Below, in pieces: positions 44,242-52,281 of a DNA stretch of 64,000 nt. Below the pieces are notes generated by a model, which did no database searches, was not told the DNA's origin, and saw only the letters and a list, made by a program, of their open reading frames with translations. Position 1 is the stretch's first letter. Each line of letters starts with the position of its first letter. A program made the position numbers and the translations under genes. The stretch is taken from the NCBI GenBank assembly GCA_910579455.1, contig CAJTUT010000001.1, positions 124,001 to 188,000 on the forward strand, written 5' to 3'. The DNA is from an uncultured Bacilli bacterium (GTDB taxonomy: Bacteria; Bacillota_I; Bacilli_A; RF39; UBA660).

Positions 44242-44838
44242 ATGCAAGAATTAAGTGTTTTAGATCAAAAAATTTCCTATTTTAAAATGGATTAGGAAGA
44301 CTATATTTCTATTACTGATATGCTTAAATATGCAATATCTAAAAATAAAAATATTATTTGTGAAAAGCCTATGGTAGATACTATCGAAGAGGTAGAATAG
44401 ATAAATCAAATTACTAAAAATTATGATAAGATTCTAATTATTGATCATCAACTTCGTTTTAATCCTTATATATTGGAAATAAAGAGAATAATTGATAATG
44501 GTACCCTTGGAAAAATATACAATGTTTGTCTTACTCAACAAGGTACAGGTTTTGCTAATGAAAATGCTCCTTGGAGTTGGAGTTTTGATAGTGGAGAAGG
44601 TGGAGGAGTACGTCTTGCAATGGCTTCACATTTTACCGATTTAATTGAATACTGGTTTAATTCAAGAGATATTGTTAGGGTAACAGCGTTTATGAATCCA
44701 ATTACAAAAGAACGTTTAGATTCAAATGGTAAATTAAAAAATATTTATGCTAGTACCACTTGTAATGCCTTCATAAGATTAGAGGATGAATTAACAGTTC
44801 AATATTCAATTAATGCAGGATTACAGCACATAAGTTGA
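44242..44838 (+). pseudogene. Chimeric pseudogene: KilA-N-like start joined to a Gfo/Idh/MocA oxidoreductase
   Basis: One frame with two in-frame TAG codons. Codons 1-27 (MQELSVLDQKISYFKMD, stop, EDYISITDMLK) look like the start of KilA-N/RhuM-type proteins. From about 44319 the sequence becomes the middle of a Gfo/Idh/MocA oxidoreductase: KNIICEKPMVDTIEEVE (stop), then HQLRFNPYILEIKRIIDNG, GTLGKIYNV, SGEGGGVRLAMASHFTDLIE. The NAD-binding start and the last third are missing. GAGGTGAT precedes ATG 44242. It cannot make a working enzyme. Confidence 0.78.
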
Positions 44839-44851
44839 AATGATGCACTAA

Positions 44852-45415
44852 TTAATTATGAATTAATATTGATTCTATAAAATTTGAAATCACTTTTGCT
44901 AATTTTTTAAAATCATAATCTGAACTAATTGATGGTATATGAACAAAAATCATTTTAATACCTGAAGAAATTTCCTGAATATACTTCATACCTTCATAGT
45001 ATATATTATTGCATAAGTAGTTACCAGCATCATTAGATAACGAAAAATCTATCTTATTTGACGAAAGGTATGATGTGAATTTTTTATAAGGAAATTTAGT
45101 TGTAATTTTATTATTATTTTTATTTCCAATCAATTCTATGTAAATATGATCACTATTAGGCTTTTGTCCAAAGGCTATAATATATTTGTAATTATTCTTA
45201 TTTATTCTATTTTTTAATTCATTTACACTTGTGGAAAAACTATTCGTTAATTCTAATTTATCAAGATTATTTGCACGAATTTGATGAAGTAGTATAGAAG
45301 ATGAATTATTTTTGCCTTTAAATGAAGTAATTAAAATATTCGGATATATTCCTCTTAACTTGTTTTCTTTATTATCTTCAATTAATTTCAATAATGCTTT
45401 ATGATACTCATTCAT
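44852..45415 (-). CDS. Pyroglutamyl-peptidase-like cysteine peptidase (C15 family)
   Basis: 187 residues. Motifs follow family C15 in order: NILITSFKGKNNSSS (start strand), YIIAFGQKPNSDHIYIE (Glu region), SLSNDAGNYLCNNIYY with the nucleophile Cys, and MIFVHIPSIS with the catalytic His. So the triad looks intact, though it is shorter and more divergent than housekeeping Pcp. The family removes N-terminal pyroglutamate. It lies 18 bases after an HNH endonuclease gene and is surely co-transcribed with it. That pairing is unusual for a housekeeping peptidase. Confidence 0.75.
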   Translation of the reverse strand: MNEYHKALLKLIEDNKENKLRGIYPNILITSFKGKNNSSSILLHQIRANNLDKLELTNSFSTSVNELKNRINKNNYKYIIAFGQKPNSDHIYIELIGNKNNNKITTKFPYKKFTSYLSSNKIDFSLSNDAGNYLCNNIYYEGMKYIQEISSGIKMIFVHIPSISSDYDFKKLAKVISNFIESILIHN

Positions 45416-45433
45416 AAAATACCTCTCTTTTGT

Positions 45434-46339
45434 CTATAATCTTGTAATTTCCTGAATCATCTTATTATCATAGGTTACTAACTCGTTTTCATTTTTCAAA
45501 TATTTTATATTTAGTCCTATAAAGTTGAATAATTTTTTTTCTGTTTCTTGAATATTTGTGACCGATACATTAAACTTTTTTGCAGTATCTTGAAGTGTAT
45601 GTATTTTTATTTGTTTGTTGTAACCAAACCGATATTTAATTTTTTCGATTTCTATTTTATTGAAATAGTTATTTAAATATTGAGAAATAAAATCATCTAA
45701 CTCAAAAGCTAGTTTGTAAACTATTTCTGCAGTTTCTTCTTGTTGTTTATTTAAATGTAATTTAGAAAAAATATTTTCAAGAGTTAAATCATTTTCATTT
45801 TCTTTTCTGATATTATTTATAATAAAAATTGAAACAATAATATCATAAAGCATTTCCTGAGTTAAATCTATTAATCCATTAGCTAATTCATTAAAATCTA
45901 TAACTAATAATTCAGATTCAAAATTATTCCCTCGCTTTAAATTACATTCAGGACATAATATCCTAATATTATTTTCATCAGAGCTTCCACCTTTTGACCA
46001 AGGAATTATGTGATCAAAATGAATATCTTTGTCTAGAAGACTTTTAGAACAAAGTTGACATATATTATTATCTCTTCTGCTTACTTTTAATTGAACTTCT
46101 CTTGGAATGATTCTTGAAATATTTCTAAGCTCTTTTGTTTCAGTAAATGGTTCTGCTACTTTGAATACGGGACAAATATGTCCAAAGATTCTACATATCT
46201 TTTCTTTATTATCATCTTCATGTGGCATATATTCAACCAAAGAACCATAAGGGCAATATTTAATTTCCCAGCAAGGTTTACATACTGCTTTTATTCTTCG
46301 ACTCCAATCAATTTTTTTAGCCCAATCTTTAACTTCCAT
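45434..46339 (-). CDS. HNH endonuclease with Cys-rich N-terminus and sigma-like HTH end
   Basis: 301 residues. The N-terminus has a cysteine cluster (CKPCWEIKYCPYG, CRIFGHICPVF) probably binding zinc or Fe-S. The HNH domain follows: CQLCSKSLLDKDIHFDHIIP, then GGSSDENNIRILCPECN, with both zinc CxxC pairs and the catalytic His. The C-terminus has TLQDTAKKFNVSVTNIQETE, like a sigma-region-4 helix-turn-helix. It is the first gene of a pair with the C15-like peptidase. A DNA-cleaving, island-type function is likely; target unknown. Confidence 0.8.
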   Translation of the reverse strand: MEVKDWAKKIDWSRRIKAVCKPCWEIKYCPYGSLVEYMPHEDDNKEKICRIFGHICPVFKVAEPFTETKELRNISRIIPREVQLKVSRRDNNICQLCSKSLLDKDIHFDHIIPWSKGGSSDENNIRILCPECNLKRGNNFESELLVIDFNELANGLIDLTQEMLYDIIVSIFIINNIRKENENDLTLENIFSKLHLNKQQEETAEIVYKLAFELDDFISQYLNNYFNKIEIEKIKYRFGYNKQIKIHTLQDTAKKFNVSVTNIQETEKKLFNFIGLNIKYLKNENELVTYDNKMIQEITRL

Positions 46340-46455
46340 AAGTATACCACTTCCTTTTATAATTATATCATATTTTCTTTAGTAATTTAGATAGTCGTAT
46401 AGCATTTTTTCTTTAAATATAGTACAATATTATTAGCAAGTATTTTGGAGGTCTT

Positions 46456-47020
46456 ATGGAATATTTATTGAGAGAATTAATTAATAGTGTAAATAATTTA
46501 AATAGTTTTTCTTCTTATTGAAAGGTGCGATCAAGTTTAGCCTGTATTAACCAATACAGGAAATGTTCCTTTAACAATTAGGAATTTAAAGTTTGATGAA
46601 GAATTTATAAAACAACTATCAGAAACTGAACAAAAGTTATTAAGAAAGCCAAAAAATGATGTTAGAATATTTCCTAATAAAAAGTGGATAATTTGTTTAG
46701 GTGTAATAACATTTGATATCTTGAATAATTTTGAAAAAAAGAATTTAGAAATTTCCTATTCTTATCCAAAAATTAACAAGAATAAAATATATAAAGATAA
46801 TAGTAATATTGATTTTGAACAATATTCTGGGTTTTTAGTATATGTTTCTGAAATTGATGAATTAAAGCAGATAAATGATAAAATCGAAAAACATACAAAA
46901 GAAATAAACAAAGAAATTAAGAAGGTTAGTGCATCACTAGTTCAATATCAGAGTTTAGAAAGTAAGTTCATAAAAAGTATCATAGAACGATATGATAGAA
47001 ATGAAGAAGGAGAGATTTAA
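46456..47020 (+). pseudogene. Broken gene of unknown function
   Basis: From ATG 46456 (site TTGGAGG) the frame reads MEYLLRELINSVNNLNSFSS and stops. A shift of frame gives LIERCDQV, an in-frame TAG, then an open run of about 155 codons (PVLTNTGNVPLTIRNLKFD to KSIIERYDRNEEGE). So at least one frameshift and one stop interrupt a protein of about 185 residues. The C-terminal helix (EKHTKEINKEIKKVSASLVQ) is a likely coiled coil. The last 100 codons could still be made from TTG 46721. Confidence 0.65.
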
Positions 47021-47022
47021 AA

Positions 47023-47577
47023 TTGAAAAATAATTATTTATTAGTACATGGAAGTTTCGGAAGTCCATTTTCAAATTGGATTCCATATTTAAGAAAAGAA
47101 ATTGAAAGTAAAGATTTAGAAGTATATACTCCAGATTTTCCAACAGGAGTGGGTTATCAAAATTATAAAAACTGGTCTAAGCTTTTAAAAACTTATGTAG
47201 AAGCAAATATCATTAATGAAAATACAATTATATTTGCTCATTCAATAGCTCCCATCTTTGTGTGTAAATTTTTAGTCCAGAACAAAATTAAAGTTAAGAG
47301 ATTAGTGTCTGTCTGTGGCTTTAATAATTATCTTGGAATAGATAAGAATTATGATGCAGTTAATGAGAGTATGTATTTTGATAATCTTGGAGATATTAAA
47401 AATTATTGTAATGATATTGTCTGTTTTTATTCTGATAATGATCCTTATGTTAAATATGAAGCTGAAAAGGAATTTGCTGATACCATAACTGAAAATCAAA
47501 TAATGATTTCAGGTGGGGGTCATTTAAATTCTGAAAGTGGCTATACAGAATTTACCGAATTATTAAAATATGTATAA
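47023..47577 (+). CDS. RBBP9/YdeN-type alpha/beta hydrolase
   Basis: 184 residues. It matches the small RBBP9/YdeN serine hydrolases: YLLVHGSFGSPFSNW start, ENTIIFAHSIAPIFVCKFL with nucleophile Ser, CFYSDNDPYVKYE with Asp, and ISGGGHLNSESGY with His. The complete triad suggests activity on a small ester or amide. TTG 47023 is the start with GAAGGAGAG upstream. It follows the broken gene by two bases. Confidence 0.83.
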   Translation: MKNNYLLVHGSFGSPFSNWIPYLRKEIESKDLEVYTPDFPTGVGYQNYKNWSKLLKTYVEANIINENTIIFAHSIAPIFVCKFLVQNKIKVKRLVSVCGFNNYLGIDKNYDAVNESMYFDNLGDIKNYCNDIVCFYSDNDPYVKYEAEKEFADTITENQIMISGGGHLNSESGYTEFTELLKYV

Positions 47578-47578
47578 T

Positions 47579-47613
47579 GCACAAGCCAATTGACTATGTC
47601 AATTTGCAAGTGC
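47579..47613. repeat. Dyad-symmetric element
   Basis: GCAC (47579-47582) and GTGC (47610-47613) bracket AATTGAC (47588-47594), TAT, GTCAATT (47598-47604). No T run follows, so it is not a plain terminator. It sits between the hydrolase and the dead recombinase. Confidence 0.4.
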
Positions 47614-47645
47614 GTCTCTATATTATTAGAAATGTAATATGTAAC

Positions 47646-47693
47646 AAAGACTACGACTATTCAAACTATTCAAAAATGTTGTAGTCTTTTTTT
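47646..47693 (+). terminator. Intrinsic terminator
   Basis: AAAGACTACGAC (47646-47657) pairs with GTTGTAGTCTTT (47678-47689) with one G-T pair, followed by T residues. It closes the hydrolase transcript. Confidence 0.65.
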
Positions 47694-48296
47694 AATTCTT
47701 CAGTTTTTAATAAATTATTTATAGTAATTTCCTCATCAGTATTCTTAGATATTTCTTTTAAATCTGAAGAATTATATAAGTTATTGTCATAACAATCTTT
47801 TAAAATGTTCTTTCTGATATTCTCTAGTTATTTCTAAAGAGGAAATAAGTTTAGCAATTAACTTTTGTTTTGCTTTTCTATTTAGACTATCAAAAATAAA
47901 TGTTAGTCCTAAATGATTAGGGAAAATAACTTCATCATTTGTATCAAGGATTTCTTTCTTCCTACCTAGTTTTTCAATTTCATTTTTTATGACTTCATTC
48001 TTGTGGTTGATAACGTCAACATTTAGATTTGAAGTTAAATATAGGTCTACTAACTTTTTTTCTTGTAGCTTTAACTTTTTAATTGCTTTCTCAATGTCTT
48101 TAATATCTTTTATTAGTCTTTGCATTTCAGTTCTTAATAAATCTTTGCCAGAATGTCCTGCGTCATTATAAATATCTACAATACTATAATCATTTTTTTC
48201 ACAATATTCTTTAATCATACGAAGTTATAAATCAATAGAATAGCCATTATCTCTTTGGTCATCTGTACTAACTCTTAAATATACTGCACATCTCAT
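47690..48296 (-). pseudogene. Decayed large serine recombinase
   Basis: From ATG 48296 the frame reads MRCAVYLRVSTDDQRDNGYS, then IDL and a TAA where a Gln codon is expected, then continues LRMIKEYCEKNDYSIVDIYN and DAGHSGKDLLRTEMQRLIKD. This is the catalytic domain of a serine recombinase with its Arg-Val-Ser core. Just after that the sequence jumps to the C-terminal coiled coil (KAIKKLKLQEKKLVDLYL), so the middle of the catalytic domain and the DNA-binding part are deleted. A second frameshift near 47800 precedes a coding-like tail. The gene is dead and records a past element. Confidence 0.78.
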
Positions 48297-48461
48297 AAAA
48301 TAATCATCTCCTCACTTATTTAGCATTTTGTAACCATTTTTGCAACCTAAAATAAATAACTTTCATATGTTTAGCAGTTTAAAGTGCTTTTTTAGGGGAT
48401 AGAGAAGTAATCCTTTATTTCTTCTCACTTGTTTAGCCATTTAAAACTGAAAAGACGAAGT

Positions 48462-48746
48462 CTAAACTTTAAACTTTTGTAAAATTTCTATAATTTCTTT
48501 TAGTGAGTATTTTTGATTATGTTCTTTGATATAAAATGGTTTGTTAGATATTTCATTTATTTTATACTCTAATATGGTAAGAGTAGTAGGAGATGTAATT
48601 ATGTATTCTACTGGCTCTATAAACTTCAAATTAGTATGTAAAAGGTGCTTTGATTTGCCTTTTTTTGTTTTGTAATTATAATTCTTAATCACTTCCAAAA
48701 TCTCGTTATTTGGTCTTAATTCCTCAAGTATTTTAAATTCCACCAT
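48462..48746 (-). CDS. Unknown 94-residue protein
   Basis: 94 residues, ATG 48746, with a strong AGGAAGGAGG before it. Mixed alpha/beta, no motif recognised (MVEFKILEELRPNNEILEVI start, KYSLKEIIEILQKFKV end). A frameshifted paralogue lies at 42090-42199, carrying the same upstream 102-bp repeat. It reads away from the tRNA-Gly terminator. Its presence next to both repeat copies suggests it travelled with the repeat. Confidence 0.65.
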   Translation of the reverse strand: MVEFKILEELRPNNEILEVIKNYNYKTKKGKSKHLLHTNLKFIEPVEYIITSPTTLTILEYKINEISNKPFYIKEHNQKYSLKEIIEILQKFKV

Positions 48747-48845
48747 CAAAAAAGTCCTCCTTCCTAGAAAGAGAACTACAGTTTTCTATATAAAATAAAA
48801 ACTCACGATACCATATTGGTTCGTAAGTTGCCTTCAAATGGAGCG
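48744..48845. repeat. 102-bp direct repeat, copy 2
   Basis: Partner of 42197-42298. On the minus strand it contains the terminator of tRNA-Gly (AACTTACGA ... TCGTGAGTTTTT) and joins the tRNA 3' end at 48839-48845. Differences from copy 1 lie mainly in the terminator loop. Confidence 0.8.
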
Positions 48846-48885
48846 GATGAGGGAAATCGAATCCCCGTCACAGCCTTGGCAAGGG
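48839..48885 (-). tRNA. 3' fragment of tRNA-Gly(GCC), left attachment site
   Basis: On the minus strand the sequence gives an anticodon loop TTGCCAA (anticodon GCC), the 3' anticodon arm GGCTG, a T arm GGGGA-TTCGATT-TCCCT, acceptor strand CATCCGC, discriminator T and CCA. The D half and the 5' acceptor are absent: upstream of base 48885 the sequence is unrelated. This is the classic left junction of an element integrated in the tRNA 3' end; the full gene should lie at the right end, beyond the window. Confidence 0.85.
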
Positions 48886-49025
48886 TCAGTTTATTTGATT
48901 ATATTTATTGATATATAAATTTTTATATCTTTGTTGTGTGTGATATGTGTGTGTTATGTTATATTTTTTTAATATTGTAAGGTAAATTTTAAAGTTGAGG
49001 ATAGTTCGATTACTTCCAAAAAAAG

Positions 49026-50033
49026 TTATATGAAGACTACCTTGTTTAATTCTGATCGTAAAAAGTTTATGTCTAAATGAGTGTATACATCATCAGTTAA
49101 ATCCTTAACAGCGTGACCCATGATCCTTTTTCTTGCTAAACTATCTCTCTTGCTAAATTTCCACAAAGTCGAAAATGCATGTCTAGTATCGTATGGCTCA
49201 TGTTTCATAGATAACTTACTCATTTCGTTATTAAATAATTCATAAAATTTATTTCTTGTTAAAATGTCTAGTGTTTTATTATTCAGAATGCTTTTGAATA
49301 TTTCTTTTATATCATCGTGAATTGGAATCATTCTATCTTTACCAGCGTCAGTTTTAGATCCTGTTACTATATAATCTTCGGTCGCTTCGGTAATTTTAAA
49401 TAATTCATTTGGTCTGATTCCGGTATATACCATAAATAGTATAATATCTACAAAACTATTTCGATTTTTCCACAATTTTCTAATTTCATCTTTTGTAAAA
49501 GGGTTACGTTTCTTTTTTGATTTTTCTTCTTTGCTAACAACTAAAAACTTACTAAAGTTTGCATTTTTTTTAACTTCTAAAACGTTTGCATATTCATAAA
49601 GCTGTGTGTATAAATTTCTGATTCTTTTTTGACCATCATGACCTACGCCACAATTGTTGATTATATTCTGCATTATATCAAGATTAATTTCTTGAAATTT
49701 TCTACTATTTAAAATTAACGTTTTCTTATAAGCGTTTGTGTAGTGCTGTAAACCACTTTTACTAATTCCTGTGCTCTTTTTATATTCTAACCATTTGTTG
49801 TAAAGTTCTTTCCAGGTCATTTCGTTTTCTTGTTCTTCATCAGAAGCAAGATATTTATCAAGTTCTTTATTTCCCTTTGCTTCTGAAGTGGCATATCCAA
49901 GTACATTTCTAATAGGTTTGCCATCATCAGTCCAGCCGACATTAAATCCGTAAATGAATGGTTTTTTTCTGTTTGGATTGTTATCGATTCTATAACAAAA
50001 TCCTGTTCCATTTCCTCTTCTAGTTTTTTTCAT
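49026..50033 (-). CDS. int: Tyrosine-type site-specific integrase
   Basis: 335 residues. An N-terminal arm-binding part, a core-binding SAM-like domain (EMTWKELYNKWLEYKKSTGI), and the catalytic domain with FMVYTGIRPNELF (first Arg), HEPYDTRHAFSTL (His-x-x-Arg form), RIMGHAVKDL (third His) and a Tyr in VYTHLD. It lies 140 bases from the tRNA-Gly fragment and ends towards it, as usual for tRNA-targeting prophages. It integrates and, with a helper, excises the element. Confidence 0.92.
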   Translation of the reverse strand: MKKTRRGNGTGFCYRIDNNPNRKKPFIYGFNVGWTDDGKPIRNVLGYATSEAKGNKELDKYLASDEEQENEMTWKELYNKWLEYKKSTGISKSGLQHYTNAYKKTLILNSRKFQEINLDIMQNIINNCGVGHDGQKRIRNLYTQLYEYANVLEVKKNANFSKFLVVSKEEKSKKKRNPFTKDEIRKLWKNRNSFVDIILFMVYTGIRPNELFKITEATEDYIVTGSKTDAGKDRMIPIHDDIKEIFKSILNNKTLDILTRNKFYELFNNEMSKLSMKHEPYDTRHAFSTLWKFSKRDSLARKRIMGHAVKDLTDDVYTHLDINFLRSELNKVVFI

Positions 50034-50069
50034 ATTCTACCTCCTTGTATAAAAAAAGAGCAGTGCTCT

Positions 50070-50540
50070 TTATTGCTTATAAATTTCTATATTATCTACC
50101 AAGACACTCTTAATTATTTCTGTTCCATCTTCACTAATGTTTGTAATTACTGCTAGTTCATGTTTTGATTTAGTCCCATATTCATTTTTTATTTTTATAG
50201 TATCCTGATATGTACAAGAGTTTTCACTTTCGCCTGTTACTTTCCAAAATATTCCTAAACTTGCTCCATATGGATAATTAGTATTTAATATTTGAGTTAA
50301 ATTATCTGTCATGTCATTATCCTTATTACATATACTTTCTTTAACTACTTCTGATGTATCTTGTTCTTGTTTTTGATTCTTATCTTCGGTTGATGTTTTA
50401 TTTTCAGTTGTTGGTTCGTCTGTAAGTTTTATGTCATTATTCTCAACATACTCAGATAATATAACGCTAAATATTATAAATAGAGTAAATACCCCAATAA
50501 CTATAAATAACACTTTATTCTTTTTAATAACTTCTTTCAT
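50070..50540 (-). CDS. Small membrane-anchored protein of the lysogeny module
   Basis: 156 residues: an N-terminal membrane helix (about 10-29), a Thr/Glu/Lys-rich spacer (35-70), then an outer domain with two cysteines (KESICNKDND, ENSCTYQD). Such anchored proteins next to prophage integrases sometimes alter the host surface or exclude other phages. That role is inference. ATG 50540 is chosen; AAGGAAT lies before it. Confidence 0.65.
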   Translation of the reverse strand: MKEVIKKNKVLFIVIGVFTLFIIFSVILSEYVENNDIKLTDEPTTENKTSTEDKNQKQEQDTSEVVKESICNKDNDMTDNLTQILNTNYPYGASLGIFWKVTGESENSCTYQDTIKIKNEYGTKSKHELAVITNISEDGTEIIKSVLVDNIEIYKQ

Positions 50541-50599
50541 GCCGATTCCTTTCTACATCTATTTAAAACACCTATACTAGCATGTTTTATCAAATATAA

Positions 50600-51229
50600 T
50601 CAATTATATATTTTATCTTTCTTTTTAAGTAATCTTGCCAATCTTCCAGCTGTACCACTTTTGGTATTATCTATAATAAAATTCATTTCATTAGCTTTTT
50701 TACACATTATAATAGCATCATCAATTTGTCCTAATTTTTCATATAGCATAATTAAATAGAAGAAAGTTGAATAAAAAACACAATAATCTTTATCAAATTT
50801 CACTTTTTTTATTTCATATTCTTTTAATTTATTTGCCAATTCAATGTCTTCTAAACATAATTGAATACATTTTTTTGTTGCTTGATTATCTATAGATTTT
50901 TTACTAATGGCATCATAATATAGCATTTGAGTTTGTTCATAAAATTTATTATGTTCATCAAGTAGTGGTTTATAATTTTTATCTAACTCTTGTTCTTCTT
51001 TTGTGTATACCACAAATTTATGAGTTCTACCATCTGTTATTAATTTATAATCATTACTGTTATATTTTTTGATATATTCTTTTAGTTTGTCAATAGGAGA
51101 GTTTGCTATTTTTCTATCACTCATAGCAAAATTTAATTTTACTATACAATTAATACATAAATATTTATCTCCATATTTTTCTAAAACTTCGCATTTACTA
51201 CAAGTTGGGCATTTTCCATTTTGAAACAT
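50600..51229 (-). CDS. Zinc-ribbon protein of the lysogeny module
   Basis: 209 residues. CPTCSKCE and CINC give a probable zinc ribbon at residues 7-31. The rest is helical with TPR-like spacing (YSTFFYLIMLYEKLGQIDDA, IIMCKKANEMN). ATG 51229 follows AGGAG; the GTG at 51238 is within that site. It starts just after immA-like gene's stop. Function not recognised. Confidence 0.65.
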   Translation of the reverse strand: MFQNGKCPTCSKCEVLEKYGDKYLCINCIVKLNFAMSDRKIANSPIDKLKEYIKKYNSNDYKLITDGRTHKFVVYTKEEQELDKNYKPLLDEHNKFYEQTQMLYYDAISKKSIDNQATKKCIQLCLEDIELANKLKEYEIKKVKFDKDYCVFYSTFFYLIMLYEKLGQIDDAIIMCKKANEMNFIIDNTKSGTAGRLARLLKKKDKIYN

Positions 51230-51234
51230 TTTAT

Positions 51235-51534
51235 TCACTCCTTATCTAATAAAAACTCCACATATCTATCGGCTTCATCTTCTAGATCCTCTCTTTTGTA
51301 TTCAAAAATGAATTCATCTAGATGATGTAGCTCAAAGTGTGCAAACTCATGTAATAAAGCTAGTTTAGCTTTTTCATAGGGTAATTCTTTATTGATAACT
51401 ATTAAAGTTTCCTCTCTACGTTTAAAGATTAGACCATGTAAGTAACATGGCATTTTAACCAATTTCACATTGATATTATTCGATGATGTATATTCTTCCT
51501 GTGTAATTTCTCCTTTAAGAAGTGACGCTAACAT
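51235..51534 (-). CDS. ImmA/IrrE-type metallopeptidase
   Basis: 99 residues, shorter than typical ImmA. The metal motif LLHEFAHFELHH (HExxH variant HEFAH plus further His) and DLEDEADRYVEFLL with the third ligand Glu are intact. ImmA-type peptidases cleave the neighbouring ImmR-type repressor to release lytic genes. Here it directly follows the repressor gene (39-base gap), matching that pair. GGAGGTG precedes ATG 51534. Confidence 0.82.
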   Translation of the reverse strand: MLASLLKGEITQEEYTSSNNINVKLVKMPCYLHGLIFKRREETLIVINKELPYEKAKLALLHEFAHFELHHLDEFIFEYKREDLEDEADRYVEFLLDKE

Positions 51535-51573
51535 ATAAACACCTCCTACATAGAGGTACTGCTTAATCCTCTT

Positions 51574-51954
51574 TTATTTATTATCTACTTCTTCAATAAA
51601 TGAATTAATAATATTTAGAACTATTTGCCTATCTTTATCGTTTTTTAACTCGCTAGTTTTCTTATAAAGAATTTTCATCATCGGGTCTTGTAAGTTGTTA
51701 GAAATATTTTTTAATAATTCTTGGTTTTCTTCTGTTTGTTCTTTAAATTCTTCACTTGGTTCGTTATCAAGCAAGTAGTCAGTAGATACCCCAAAGAACT
51801 TAGCCATTTGTGTTATTGATTCATCACTAGGATGTCTATAACCTTGTTCCCACATACCGATGGTGCTAGTAGATACATTTAATATAGTGGATAAATCTTC
51901 TTGTTTAAGTTCTTTCTTGATTCTTAAATTTTTAAGTTTATTTCCATTAAACAT
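51574..51954 (-). CDS. Phage-type repressor (XRE/cI-like)
   Basis: 126 residues from ATG 51954, with AGAGGAAGGAT before it; the longer frame from 52038 runs through the operator region and is rejected. The helix-turn-helix (LRIKKELKQEDLSTILNVST, STIGMWEQGYRHPSDESI) fills residues 6-62, ending VSTDYLLDNEPS. The C-terminal part is helical and lacks a LexA-like protease fold, consistent with inactivation by the ImmA-type peptidase. It likely binds the three 17-bp operators nearby. Confidence 0.88.
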   Translation of the reverse strand: MFNGNKLKNLRIKKELKQEDLSTILNVSTSTIGMWEQGYRHPSDESITQMAKFFGVSTDYLLDNEPSEEFKEQTEENQELLKNISNNLQDPMMKILYKKTSELKNDKDRQIVLNIINSFIEEVDNK

Positions 51955-51978
51955 ATTATCCTTCCTCTCTTTAAAGAA

Positions 51979-51995
51979 TATCACATAGAGTGTTA
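51979..51995. promoter_or_regulatory. Operator 3 of the prophage switch
   Basis: TATCACATAGAGTGTTA, an imperfect 17-bp dyad sharing CAC-N-T-N-N-AGTG with the sites at 52038 and 52272. It lies between the repressor start and the rightward promoter, so it may serve autoregulation. Confidence 0.6.
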
Positions 51996-52031
51996 TTTTT
52001 ATATAGAACACACAAAAAGTTATAAAAAGTA

Positions 52032-52060
52032 TTGACATTCCACTTTGAGTGGGATATACT
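52032..52060 (+). promoter_or_regulatory. Rightward lytic promoter with operator 1
   Basis: TTGACA (52032-52037), 17 bases, TATACT (52055-52060). The spacer is the dyad TTCCACTTTGAGTGGGA (52038-52054), so a bound repressor would cover the promoter completely. It drives the Cro-like gene and early region. Confidence 0.8.
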
Positions 52061-52086
52061 TAAATTACGAAAGGAGGAAAAGAAAA

Positions 52087-52281
52087 ATGACATTGAAAGA
52101 ATTTAGGTTAAAAAAAGAAAAGACACAACAAGAAATGGCAGATCTTGTTGGAATTACTAAATCGATGTATGAAAAGCTAGAATATAATGAAAGAAAACCT
52201 AGTGTAGAAACTATCCAAAAATTTAAGACTGTATTTAAGGATTTTGAGTCAGAAATTTTTTTAGAACAAAATCCCACTTAA
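52087..52281 (+). CDS. Cro-like XRE regulator
   Basis: 64 residues from ATG 52087, preceded by CGAAAGGAGG; the in-frame ATG at 52045 lies within the promoter. Nearly all of it is a helix-turn-helix (FRLKKEKTQQEMADLVGITK, SMYEKLEYNERKPSVETI). First gene of the rightward early transcript, divergent from the repressor, which is the usual place of Cro. Confidence 0.85.
   Translation: MTLKEFRLKKEKTQQEMADLVGITKSMYEKLEYNERKPSVETIQKFKTVFKDFESEIFLEQNPT

Noticed and set aside
44242..47020. In-frame TAG codons in two neighbouring genes as possible TAG recoding
   Set aside because: Many intact genes in the window end at TAG, and the same genes also carry frameshifts or truncations. Decay explains the pattern better.
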